Shown one piece after another: positions 18,265 to 25,663 of a DNA stretch of 64,000 bases. Under the pieces are notes generated by a model. The model did no database searches. It was not told where the DNA came from and saw only the letters and a list, made by a program, of their open reading frames with translations. The position numbers and the translations under genes were made by a program. The DNA comes from Bradyrhizobium xenonodulans (GTDB lineage: Bacteria; Pseudomonadota; Alphaproteobacteria; Rhizobiales; Xanthobacteraceae), in the NCBI RefSeq assembly GCF_027594865.1, contig NZ_CP089391.1:620001-684000 (forward strand). Reading direction: 5' to 3'. Every line of letters starts with the position of its first letter. Position 1 is the first letter of the stretch.

Positions 18265-18295
18265 CTGGATGCCCCGGTCAAGCCGGGGCATGACA
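18265..18295. repeat. Right half of the split family D repeat
   Basis: CTGGATGCCCCGG...CCGGGGCATGACA resumes the repeat interrupted at 16843. It is 115 bp upstream of the helicase start, so the IS has separated the helicase from its former upstream sequence. Confidence 0.78.
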
Positions 18296-18409
18296 GCGGG
18301 GGCGGCGACTTCGACAGAGCGTTCGGAGACATGGCTGACAGGCCCCAGCCCCCAACACACCCCAAACAGCACTGACATTCGCCCAAATCGGCACTACCTA
18401 ATCACCCAG

Positions 18410-21400
18410 ATGCCCTTCTCCTCCTCCCCCTTCGCTTCCGAGCGAGTGCCTGGCGCCGGCGTCACTGCGGTGCTCGGGCCGACCAACACCGGCAAGACCC
18501 ATCTCGCCATCGAGCGGATGCTGGCGCATCCCTCGGGCGTGATCGGGCTGCCGCTGCGCCTCCTGGCGCGCGAGGTCTACAACAAGATCGCCGCGCGGGT
18601 TGGCAGCGAGGCCGTTGCGCTGATCACGGGCGAAGAGAAGATCAAGCCGAAGAACCCGCGCTATTGGGTCTCCACCGTCGAGGCGATGCCGCGCGACCTC
18701 GACGTTTCCTTCCTCGCCGTCGACGAGGTCCAGATCGCCTCCGATCTCGAACGCGGCCACGTCTTCACCGACCGCATCCTCAACCGCCGCGGTCGCGACG
18801 AGACGCTGCTCTTGGGCGCGGCCACGATGCGCCCGATCATCGAGCGGCTGTTGCCCGGCGTGTCCATGATCACGCGGCCGCGCCTGTCGCAGCTCGAATT
18901 TGCCGGCGACCGCAAGATCACGCGCCAGCCGCGCCGCACTGCCATCGTCGCCTTCTCGGCCGACGAGGTCTACGCCATCGCCGAGCTGATCCGCCGCCAG
19001 CATGGCGGCGCCGCCGTGGTGCTGGGATCGCTGTCGCCCCGCACACGGAACGCACAAGTGGCGATGTTCCAGAACGGCGACGTCGACTACCTCGTCGCCA
19101 CCGACGCGGTCGGCATGGGCCTCAATCTCGACGTCGACCACGTCGCCTTCGCCTCCGACCGCAAGTTCGACGGCTACCAGTTCCGCCGCCTGACGCCGGC
19201 CGAATTCGCGCAGATCGCCGGCCGCGCCGGCCGCGCCACGCGCAACGGCACCTTCGGCACCACCGGCCGCTGCGCGCCGTTCGAGCCCGAACTCGTCAAT
19301 GCGCTCCAGAACCACACCTTCGACAACGTCAAGATGCTGCAATGGCGCAATTCGAAGCTCGATTTCTCCTCGCTCGGCGCGCTCCAGGTGTCGCTCAACC
19401 TCGCCCCCGGCCATGAGGCCCTGACGCGCGCGCCGATCGCGGAAGACATGCGCGTGCTCGACCACGCCGCCCGCGACGTCGAGGTGCGCGATGTCGCACA
19501 CGGCAAGGACGCCGTGGAGCGGCTCTGGGAGGCCTGCCAGGTCCCCGACTACCGAAAACTGTCGCCCGCGGCCCATGCCGAACTGGTGACGACGCTGTAC
19601 GGCTTCCTGATGCAGAAGGGCTGCATCCCCGATTCCTGGTTTGCGGCCCAAATCGACCAGGCCGACCGCATCGACGGCGACATCGACACGCTGTCGGCCC
19701 GGATCGCGCAGATTCGCACCTGGACCTTCGTCGCCAACCGCCCGGACTGGCTGAAAGACCCCGAACGCTGGCAGGGGATCGCCCGCGAGGTCGAAAATAA
19801 ATTATCGGATGCGCTCCATGAACGCTTGACTGAGCGTTTCGTTGATCGCCGGACCAGTGTATTGATGCGCCGCCTGCGGGAGAACACGAGCTTGAATACT
19901 GAAATCGGCAAGACCGGCGAAGTCATCGTCGAAGGCCATGTCATCGGCCGTCTCGATGGCTTCACCTTTGCACCGGACGCTGCGGAAGCAGGCTCCGATG
20001 CGAAAGCCTTGCAGGCTGCAGCGCAAGCGGTGCTCGCCGGCGAGATCAACGCGCGCGCCGAAAAACTGGGCAGCGCGCCGGACGATCAGTTCGTGCTGAC
20101 CTCGGAAGGCACCATCCGCTGGACCGGCGACGCCGTGGCGCGGCTGTCCGCCGCAGAGGAGGCGCTGCATCCGCGCATCCGCATCATCTCGGACGAGCGC
20201 CTGACCGGTGCGCCCCGCGAGAAGGTGCAGGCGCGGCTCGAGCTCTGGCTCAAGACCCATATCGAAAAGCTGCTCGGACCGATGTTCGAGCTGTCGAAGG
20301 CCGAGGACGTCACCGGCATCGCCCGCGGCATCGCCTATCAGCTCGTCGAGGCGCTCGGCGTGTTGGAGCGTCCCAAGATCGCGAACGAGCTGAAGGATCT
20401 CGACCAGCCCTCGCGCGCCACTTTGCGCAAATACGGCGTCCGCTTCGGCGCCTATCACCTCTATTTCCCCGGCCTGCTGAAGCCTGCCGCGCGTGCGCTC
20501 GCGGCGCTGCTGTGGGCGCTGAAGCAGGACAATGTCGATCCGTCCGCGCTGTCCGGCGCGCAGCATCTGGCATCTTCGGGCCGCACCTCGTTCCCGGTCG
20601 ACAAGCAGCTGCCGCGCGATGCCTATCGCGTGCTCGGCTACAAGCAGGCCGGCGAGCGCGCCGTCCGCGTCGACATCCTGGAGCGCCTGGCCGACCTGAT
20701 CCGCCCGGCGCTGGCCTGGCGCGACAACTCGCCCGGCGAAAAGCCCGCCGGCGCCTTCGACGGCCGCAGTTTTGTCGTGACGCAGGCGATGACCTCGCTT
20801 ACCGGTTCGGCCGGCGAGGATTTTGCGTCCGTATTGCGTGCGCTCGGCTATCGCATGGAGAAGCGGCCGCCGCTGCCGGTGAAGCCGGTGGCTGCTGTTG
20901 CCGAGACGCCGGCTGCCGAGACTCCGGCCGAGGCCAGCGCAGAAACGCCGGCTGAGGAAACGGCTGCGCCTGCAGACACCGCGATCGAAGCCGCCGCCGA
21001 GCCTGTGACCGTCGAAGACGCGCCCGGCATGGAGCAGCACGACGAGCCCGCGCAGGAAGAGTCGGCGCTCGAAGCATCGCCCGAGGCTCCCGTCACGCCG
21101 GAAGATGCTCCCGGCATCGCGCCGCCGGCAGAAGAAGCCGCTGCGCCCACGGAGGCTGCTGGCCTTGAAGCTGCTCCCGCCGAGACTGCCGCAACGGAAG
21201 CTGCTGCATCCGCCGATGCCGCTGCGCCGGTAGAAGCTGCGGCCACGCCCGCCGAGCCCGAGCTGGTCGAGGTCTGGCGACCCGGCGGCCGTCACGAGGA
21301 TCGCAAGCCGCGTCACGAACGTCATCGCCACCAGCGTCACCACAATCAGCGTCCGCAGGTCGGTGCTGAGGCTGGCGCCGCGCCCGCCGAGGGCGAAGCT

Positions 21401-21808
21401 GCGCAGGCCGCCGATGGCGAGAAGCGGGGCGAGCGTCATCGTCACGGTGGCGGTCATCGTCGCGACGGCGGCCGAGACTTCCGCAAGCCGCGCGAAGGCG
21501 GCGGCGAAGGCGCGCCGCGTCCCGAGGGCCGCGACGATCGTAATCGCAGCTTCCAGGGCAAGGACCGCGACAACAAGGATCGCGATCGCAACCGCGACAA
21601 CAAGGGCAAGTTCGGCGGCGATCGCGACAAGGGCCGCGACAATCGTGGCCGCGACCGCGACAAGGGCCGCGACCGCCAGGGCGGTCCCTCGCTGCGTCCC
21701 TACGCCTCGAGCGCGAACCCGCGCGAGCGCGATCGTCCCGCCGATCCGAACTCGCCCTTCGCCAAGCTCGCTGCGTTGAAAGAGCAGCTGTCCGGTCGCA
21801 AGGAGTAG
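18410..21808 (+). CDS. Suv3-like DExH RNA helicase with long low-complexity tail
   Basis: A 1132-residue superfamily 2 helicase similar to mitochondrial Suv3. Walker A is GPTNTGKTHLAIERM near residues 19-33, motif II is VDEVQIA, and later motifs are VLGSLSPRTRN, YLVATDAVGMGLNLDVDHV and QIAGRAGRATRNG. After the helicase core come an Ala/Glu/Pro-rich linker (about residues 825-950) and a tail full of RDRDNKDRDR and GGDRDKGRD-type repeats, which probably binds RNA. It is followed by an S4 RNA-binding gene. It is likely involved in RNA turnover; the exact partner is unknown. The true start is the ATG at 18410; the open frame upstream is IS DNA. Confidence 0.92.
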   Translation: MPFSSSPFASERVPGAGVTAVLGPTNTGKTHLAIERMLAHPSGVIGLPLRLLAREVYNKIAARVGSEAVALITGEEKIKPKNPRYWVSTVEAMPRDLDVSFLAVDEVQIASDLERGHVFTDRILNRRGRDETLLLGAATMRPIIERLLPGVSMITRPRLSQLEFAGDRKITRQPRRTAIVAFSADEVYAIAELIRRQHGGAAVVLGSLSPRTRNAQVAMFQNGDVDYLVATDAVGMGLNLDVDHVAFASDRKFDGYQFRRLTPAEFAQIAGRAGRATRNGTFGTTGRCAPFEPELVNALQNHTFDNVKMLQWRNSKLDFSSLGALQVSLNLAPGHEALTRAPIAEDMRVLDHAARDVEVRDVAHGKDAVERLWEACQVPDYRKLSPAAHAELVTTLYGFLMQKGCIPDSWFAAQIDQADRIDGDIDTLSARIAQIRTWTFVANRPDWLKDPERWQGIAREVENKLSDALHERLTERFVDRRTSVLMRRLRENTSLNTEIGKTGEVIVEGHVIGRLDGFTFAPDAAEAGSDAKALQAAAQAVLAGEINARAEKLGSAPDDQFVLTSEGTIRWTGDAVARLSAAEEALHPRIRIISDERLTGAPREKVQARLELWLKTHIEKLLGPMFELSKAEDVTGIARGIAYQLVEALGVLERPKIANELKDLDQPSRATLRKYGVRFGAYHLYFPGLLKPAARALAALLWALKQDNVDPSALSGAQHLASSGRTSFPVDKQLPRDAYRVLGYKQAGERAVRVDILERLADLIRPALAWRDNSPGEKPAGAFDGRSFVVTQAMTSLTGSAGEDFASVLRALGYRMEKRPPLPVKPVAAVAETPAAETPAEASAETPAEETAAPADTAIEAAAEPVTVEDAPGMEQHDEPAQEESALEASPEAPVTPEDAPGIAPPAEEAAAPTEAAGLEAAPAETAATEAAASADAAAPVEAAATPAEPELVEVWRPGGRHEDRKPRHERHRHQRHHNQRPQVGAEAGAAPAEGEAAQAADGEKRGERHRHGGGHRRDGGRDFRKPREGGGEGAPRPEGRDDRNRSFQGKDRDNKDRDRNRDNKGKFGGDRDKGRDNRGRDRDKGRDRQGGPSLRPYASSANPRERDRPADPNSPFAKLAALKEQLSGRKE

Positions 21809-21812
21809 CATA

Positions 21813-21860
21813 GCGTTTTCAAGCGAAGTGCGGAGCGGTTCGCGTGAAGAAAACGCGTCA
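21813..21860. repeat. Intergenic mosaic repeat at the S4 gene start
   Basis: GCGTTTTC (21813-21820) and GAAAACGC (21849-21856) form an 8-bp inverted repeat around CAAGCGAAGTGCGGAGCGGT. I recall closely similar 'GCGTTTTC-AAGCGAAGTG-GGTTCGCGTGAAGAAAACGCGTCA' units as frequent intergenic repeats in Bradyrhizobium; this is memory, not a search. Here it overlaps the first codons of the next gene. Confidence 0.55.
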
Positions 21861-22151
21861 GAAGGAATAGAGACCACGACCGAGCGGCAGCGCATCGACA
21901 AATGGCTGTGGCACGCGCGGGTGGTGAAGGCGCGCACCTCCGCGGCCGAGCTCGTCGAGTCCGGCCACGTCCGCGTCAACGGTGAACGCGAGAAGTCGCC
22001 GGGCCATGCGATCAAGCTCGGCGACGTCATCACCGTCGCACTCGATCGCACCGTGCGGGTGTTGAAAGTCACCGGCTTCAACGAGCGCCGTGGCGATGCC
22101 GCCTCGGCCCGTGTGCTCTACGAGGAGCTGAATGAAGCAAAGCGCAATTAA
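21828..22151 (+). CDS. S4 domain RNA-binding protein (Hsp15-like)
   Basis: A 107-residue S4-type RNA-binding protein related to heat-shock protein Hsp15, which binds rRNA of stalled or split large subunits. The S4 core RQRIDKWLWHARVVKARTSA, then VESGHVRVNGEREKSPGHAIKLGD, is complete. The only in-frame standard start is GTG at 21828, which lies inside an intergenic repeat, so the first 12 residues or so are repeat-derived. A non-standard start nearer ERQRIDKWL cannot be excluded. It directly follows the Suv3-like helicase. Confidence 0.88.
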   Translation: MRSGSREENASEGIETTTERQRIDKWLWHARVVKARTSAAELVESGHVRVNGEREKSPGHAIKLGDVITVALDRTVRVLKVTGFNERRGDAASARVLYEELNEAKRN

Positions 22152-22283
22152 TTGCGCTTTGAATTCATTTCTTGGTCGATCAAACACATAAAGCCGTCAT
22201 GATCGGCCGTCCTCGACCTTGCAGCGCCGAGCCATCCGCGCTACGCAAGCCGCGACTTTTAAAAGAGCTTTTCGGAGCGTTGG

Positions 22284-22622
22284 ATGACTTACGTCGTCAC
22301 TGAAAACTGCATCAAGTGCAAGTACACCGACTGCGTCGAGGTCTGCCCGGTCGACTGCTTCTACGAGGGTGACAACATGCTCGTCATCCATCCTGACGAG
22401 TGCATCGACTGCGGCGTGTGCGAGCCGGAATGCCCCGCCGACGCCATCAAGCCGGACACGGAACCGGGCCTCGAAAAGTGGCTTTCGGTCAACGCCGATT
22501 ATGCCAAAAGCTGGCCGAACATCACCCAGAAGAAAGAATCACCTGCCGACGCCAAGGAATTCGACGGTCAGGAAGGCAAGTTCGAGAAATATTTTTCTCC
22601 GAACCCGGGCTCGGGGGACTAA
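22284..22622 (+). CDS. fdxA: Seven-iron ferredoxin FdxA
   Basis: A 112-residue low-potential ferredoxin with two clusters, a cytoplasmic electron carrier. The first site is [18 protein letters not shown] (3Fe-4S/4Fe-4S type) and the second is [16 protein letters not shown], both in the N-terminal 60 residues; the C-terminal extension [19 protein letters not shown] is typical of FdxA. The order helicase - S4 - fdxA - carD is one I associate with Rhizobiales genomes. No terminator is seen before the carD promoter. Confidence 0.95.
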   Translation: MTYVVTENCIKCKYTDCVEVCPVDCFYEGDNMLVIHPDECIDCGVCEPECPADAIKPDTEPGLEKWLSVNADYAKSWPNITQKKESPADAKEFDGQEGKFEKYFSPNPGSGD

Positions 22623-22690
22623 TTCCCGCCCAAACTTAACCCTAATACCTTCGTGATCTCGGAAAACCAGCCCTCACGACCCCTAAATCA

Positions 22691-22718
22691 TTGATTTTTG
22701 CGGGAAATGTGCTATATT
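22691..22718 (+). promoter_or_regulatory. Sigma-70-like promoter upstream of carD
   Basis: TTGATT (-35, 22691-22696) and TATATT (-10, 22713-22718) are separated by 16 bp in a locally AT-rich stretch 50 bp before the first carD start. This is one of the clearest housekeeping-type promoters in the window. Confidence 0.55.
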
Positions 22719-22768
22719 GGGCACATTAAGCCGAACCCTGTCAGCCCCGTTGGCCCCGCTGGGTTCCC

Positions 22769-23770
22769 GTGAAACCAAATGTCGAACAGGGGCGTGGCAG
22801 TTTCCGCGCGCAGGCTGTGTCACAGAAAACGCGTAAAAAGAGTACTTCAGCGAGGGCTTCCCATAAGGAGGCCAAAAAAGTCGCCGCGGCCAGCCGTAGC
22901 GCATCCAAGGGTCGGACCGCGACGAAGGCGCCGGCTGCAAAGTCCTCGAAGAACAAAAGAAGCGCAATGCCTCACAAGACTGCCAAACCGGCCGCGAAGG
23001 CGACCGTTGCCAAGCCTGCTGCCAAGCCTGTGACTGCCAAGGCTCACGCTTCCAAGCCCGCTGCGCCGAAGGCTCCTGTTGCTGCCGCTCCTGCCAAGGC
23101 TCCTGTCGCTGCCAAGCCGGCCGTGAAGGCCGCTGCGCCTGCGCCGAAGGTCGAGGAAAAGAAGGTCGTGACCCAGCGTCAGGGCTTCAAGGCCAACGAA
23201 TTCGTCGTCTATCCCGCTCACGGCGTCGGCCAGATCCTGGCCATCGAGGAGCAGGAGATCGCCGGCGCGAAGCTCGAGCTGTTCGTCATCAACTTCATCA
23301 AGGACAAGATGACGCTGCGTGTTCCGACCGCCAAGGTCGCGAACGTCGGCATGCGCAAGCTGTCCGAGCCCGCGCTGGTGAAGAAGGCGCTGGAGACGCT
23401 CAAGGGCCGCGCCCGCGTCAAGCGTACCATGTGGTCGCGCCGCGCCCAGGAATACGAAGCGAAGATCAACTCGGGCGACATCGTCGCGATCGCGGAAGTC
23501 GTGCGCGACCTCTATCGCTCGGAGTCGCAGCCGGAGCAGTCCTACAGCGAACGCCAGCTCTATGAAGCCGCGCTCGATCGTCTGTCCCGCGAGATCGCGG
23601 TGGTGCAGCACTCGACCGAGACCGAAGCGGTCAAGGAGATCGAGGCCCAGCTCGCCAAGAGCCCGCGCCGCAACGCCAAGGCGGAAACCGCCGAGGGCGA
23701 GACGGATGCCGAGGGCGAGGCCGACGATACCGATGGCGACGACACCACCGTCGCCGACGAGGCCGCGTAA
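22769..23770 (+). CDS. carD: CarD family transcriptional regulator with histone-like N-terminal tail
   Basis: A CarD-type protein that binds RNA polymerase beta subunit and stabilises open complexes. The RNA-polymerase-interacting domain starts near residue 144 (FKANEFVVYPAHGVGQILAI), followed by the helical DNA-binding part (RRAQEYEAKINSGDIVAIAE) and an acidic tail. The N-terminal 130 residues are a Lys/Ala/Pro-rich repeat (AAKPA, KAPVA) like histone H1. An alternative start at 22967 (MPHKTAKPAAK) would remove 66 residues; I give the longer form. A strong terminator follows. Confidence 0.9.
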   Translation: MKPNVEQGRGSFRAQAVSQKTRKKSTSARASHKEAKKVAAASRSASKGRTATKAPAAKSSKNKRSAMPHKTAKPAAKATVAKPAAKPVTAKAHASKPAAPKAPVAAAPAKAPVAAKPAVKAAAPAPKVEEKKVVTQRQGFKANEFVVYPAHGVGQILAIEEQEIAGAKLELFVINFIKDKMTLRVPTAKVANVGMRKLSEPALVKKALETLKGRARVKRTMWSRRAQEYEAKINSGDIVAIAEVVRDLYRSESQPEQSYSERQLYEAALDRLSREIAVVQHSTETEAVKEIEAQLAKSPRRNAKAETAEGETDAEGEADDTDGDDTTVADEAA

Positions 23771-23798
23771 GCAGCTTCGTTCCGCGCAAGCAATCAAA

Positions 23799-23828
23799 AG
23801 CCCGGCCGTTCGGCCGGGCTTTTTGTTT
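23799..23828 (+). terminator. Rho-independent terminator of carD
   Basis: A perfect 10-bp stem, AGCCCGGCCG-TT-CGGCCGGGCT (23799-23820), runs into TTTTTGTTT. Confidence 0.92.
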
Positions 23829-23906
23829 GACAACGGTAGCTATCCTCGTTCGGCGACGTGTCAGGTCGGGCAAGCGATCGAACGCGTCTGCTTGGCTCCG
23901 TCAGGA

Positions 23907-24278
23907 TCAAATCGGGGATGCGCTGCGCGGCGAGCCGATCGCGGTCTCGTGGCCGTTTCCGCCGGCTACTGACGCGACCGTTGACCACCAGTTTCCCAAT
24001 GCATCGATCAATGGCACGAGCGCGTGGCCGGCGGAGGTCAGATCATACTCGACGCGCAGCGGATATCCGTCAAATTCAGTGCGGCTTACGATACCCGCGT
24101 CCTCGAGTTTGCGAAGCTCGAGCGCGAGCATCCTGTGTGAGATGGTCGGATTGTCTCGGCGCAAGTCGCTGAAGCGCTTGGTGCCCTGCTTCAAATAGTA
24201 GATCAGAAGAGTCGGCCAACGACCGCTCAGAATCTGCATCACTTCCTCGATGGGACATCTCGAAACGAGATCCTTCAT
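23907..24278 (-). CDS. HxlR family transcriptional regulator
   Basis: A 123-residue winged-helix regulator. HxlR features are clear: an N-terminal cysteine near CPIEEVMQILSGRWPTLLIYYL, then GTKRFSDLRRDNPTISHRML, LRKLEDAGIVSRTEF and YDLTSAGHALVPLIDALG. HxlR proteins often sense electrophiles or redox stress through that cysteine. The start at 24278 follows a GGAGG site. It is divergent from a GST gene, the common regulator-target arrangement. Confidence 0.92.
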   Translation of the reverse strand: MKDLVSRCPIEEVMQILSGRWPTLLIYYLKQGTKRFSDLRRDNPTISHRMLALELRKLEDAGIVSRTEFDGYPLRVEYDLTSAGHALVPLIDALGNWWSTVASVAGGNGHETAIGSPRSASPI

Positions 24279-24291
24279 CGGCGCCTCCAGG

Positions 24292-24309
24292 TTACAAAAA
24301 AGTGCGTAA
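24292..24309. promoter_or_regulatory. Possible HxlR operator
   Basis: TTAC (24292-24295), N10, GTAA (24306-24309) in the divergent HxlR/GST region. It resembles the spaced TTAC/GTAA halves of several HxlR-type sites but is short. Confidence 0.25.
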
Positions 24310-24386
24310 TTTACTTGATGCGACGAGCGACTAGGGTTCGGGCACCGCTGCGCAGCGTGATCATCAGAAATCACGGAGAATGGATC

Positions 24387-25091
24387 GTGGACCCAATTCT
24401 ACTCTACGGCTTCCCGAAGGGAAGCTCCATGGGGCTTGTTGCGGCACTCGAATGGCTGGGCAAGCCTTATCGTTTGTGTCGCGTCGATATGCTCGGCGAG
24501 ATGCGGAGTGCCTCATACGCTCGCATCAACCCGCGACATGAGACGCCTGTGTTCATCACCGAACAAGGCGAGGTGTTGACGGAAACAATGGCTATCGCGG
24601 CTTGGCTCGAAGTCAGGGATGTCGAACGGCGCATCAGCTTCGATCCCCTGTCGCGGAAAGCCGATCGAATGCATCAGCTCATGGCGTTCGTGAATACCGG
24701 TTTCACCGCCGCCTTCGCGCCGCTGTGGGTCGCAATGGAAGCCGAAGCGATGGAGCCTGCAGTGAAGTCGGCCCTGCGGGGTCTTGGCAGGACCAAGGTG
24801 ATCGAGCGCCACGACAAGCTCGAAGCGATGATTGAAACGAGGGCATTCCTGCTCGGCGACCGGCCGACGCTCGCCGAAGCATTGCTGGTAGGTATGGCGC
24901 GCTGGCTCGATTTCCACGCTGTCGCGGAGAGGAGCCGCTGGCCAAAGCTGGCGGCCCTGCGAGAACGCCTCGAAGCAGATCCTGCCGTCGTGTACGCCAC
25001 CGCTTTGGAGGACGGTGACTCTGACCCGGGAACGGGACGCTGCTCAGGCCACATTGCGCTAGCCGACGTCATTGCGCGGTTTGGCCAATAG
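24387..25091 (+). CDS. Glutathione S-transferase family protein
   Basis: A 234-residue GST-fold protein. The thioredoxin-like N-domain begins ILLYGFPKGSSMGLVAALEWLG and contains the cis-proline region RHETPVFI and an ETMAIAAWLE stretch; the helical C-domain includes ETRAFLLGDRPTLAEALLVG. The GTG start at 24387 has a GGAG site ten bases upstream. It is divergent from an HxlR regulator and so probably induced by an electrophile. Substrate unknown. Confidence 0.88.
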   Translation: MDPILLYGFPKGSSMGLVAALEWLGKPYRLCRVDMLGEMRSASYARINPRHETPVFITEQGEVLTETMAIAAWLEVRDVERRISFDPLSRKADRMHQLMAFVNTGFTAAFAPLWVAMEAEAMEPAVKSALRGLGRTKVIERHDKLEAMIETRAFLLGDRPTLAEALLVGMARWLDFHAVAERSRWPKLAALRERLEADPAVVYATALEDGDSDPGTGRCSGHIALADVIARFGQ

Positions 25092-25101
25092 GCGTCGCGA
25101 G

Positions 25102-25133
25102 AGGAGGAGGGCTTCGACGCGCCCCCCTCCTAT
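25102..25133. terminator. Hairpin between convergent GST and regR
   Basis: AGGAGGAGGGC-TTCGAC-GCGCCCCCCTCCT can fold with one bulge and is followed by ATTT on the plus strand. It may end the GST transcript; it overlaps the regR stop. Confidence 0.35.
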
Positions 25134-25663
25134 TTCACCGGCCGCTTCTCGAGCTTTCGCGCCAGCGTGCGCCGGTGCATCCCGAGCCGCCGTGCCGCTT
25201 CCGAGATGTTGAAATCCGTCTCGATCAGGGTCTGGTGGATGCGCTCCCATTCCAGCGTCTTGATCGAGGTCGGCCGCGTATCGAGCGCGACTTCGGCGTT
25301 GCCTTCGGCCTTGTTGAAGGCGGCCTCGATGTCGTCGGTGTTCGACGGCTTTGCGAGGTAGTGGCAGGCGCCGAGCTTGATCGCTTCGACGGCGGTGGAG
25401 ATGCTGGCAAAGCCCGTGAGCACCACGATCAGCATGTCGGGATCGTGCGTGTGCAGCAACTCGACGCAGGCGAGACCCGAAGCGCCGCCGAGCTTGAGGT
25501 CGACCACGGCATGACCGAAAGATCGCTGCTCCAGTGCCTGGCGGACGTCTTCAATCGAAGCCGCCAGCACCACTTCGTAGCCGCGGCGCTCGAAGGAGCG
25601 TTTGAGCGTGCGTGCGAAGCCGGCATCGTCCTCGACGACGATGAGCGAACGGTCAGGCGTCAA
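25130..25663 (-). CDS. regR: RegR/ActR/PrrA-type redox response regulator
   Basis: A 177-residue response regulator of the RegA/ActR/PrrA/RegR family. The receiver has acidic residues in IVVEDDAGF, the phospho-acceptor Asp in HAVVDLKLGG and Lys in YLAKPSN. The C-terminus is the near-invariant Fis-like helix-turn-helix NISEAARRLGMHRRTLARKL followed by KRP. It overlaps the 3' end of the sensor kinase gene by 11 bp. It controls respiratory, carbon- and nitrogen-fixation genes in related bacteria; here it closes an operon with a quinol oxidase. Confidence 0.93.
   Translation of the reverse strand: MTPDRSLIVVEDDAGFARTLKRSFERRGYEVVLAASIEDVRQALEQRSFGHAVVDLKLGGASGLACVELLHTHDPDMLIVVLTGFASISTAVEAIKLGACHYLAKPSNTDDIEAAFNKAEGNAEVALDTRPTSIKTLEWERIHQTLIETDFNISEAARRLGMHRRTLARKLEKRPVK

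Noticed and set aside
18265-18409. Upstream extension of the helicase into the IS and repeat
   Set aside because: The open frame continues into IS30 DNA only by chance; the ATG at 18410 lies just before the Walker A region as in relatives.
19802-22081. 759-codon minus-strand open frame opposite the helicase
   Set aside because: Low-complexity Leu/Ala/Val text mirrors the repetitive helicase tail; no ribosome site and no recognisable domain.
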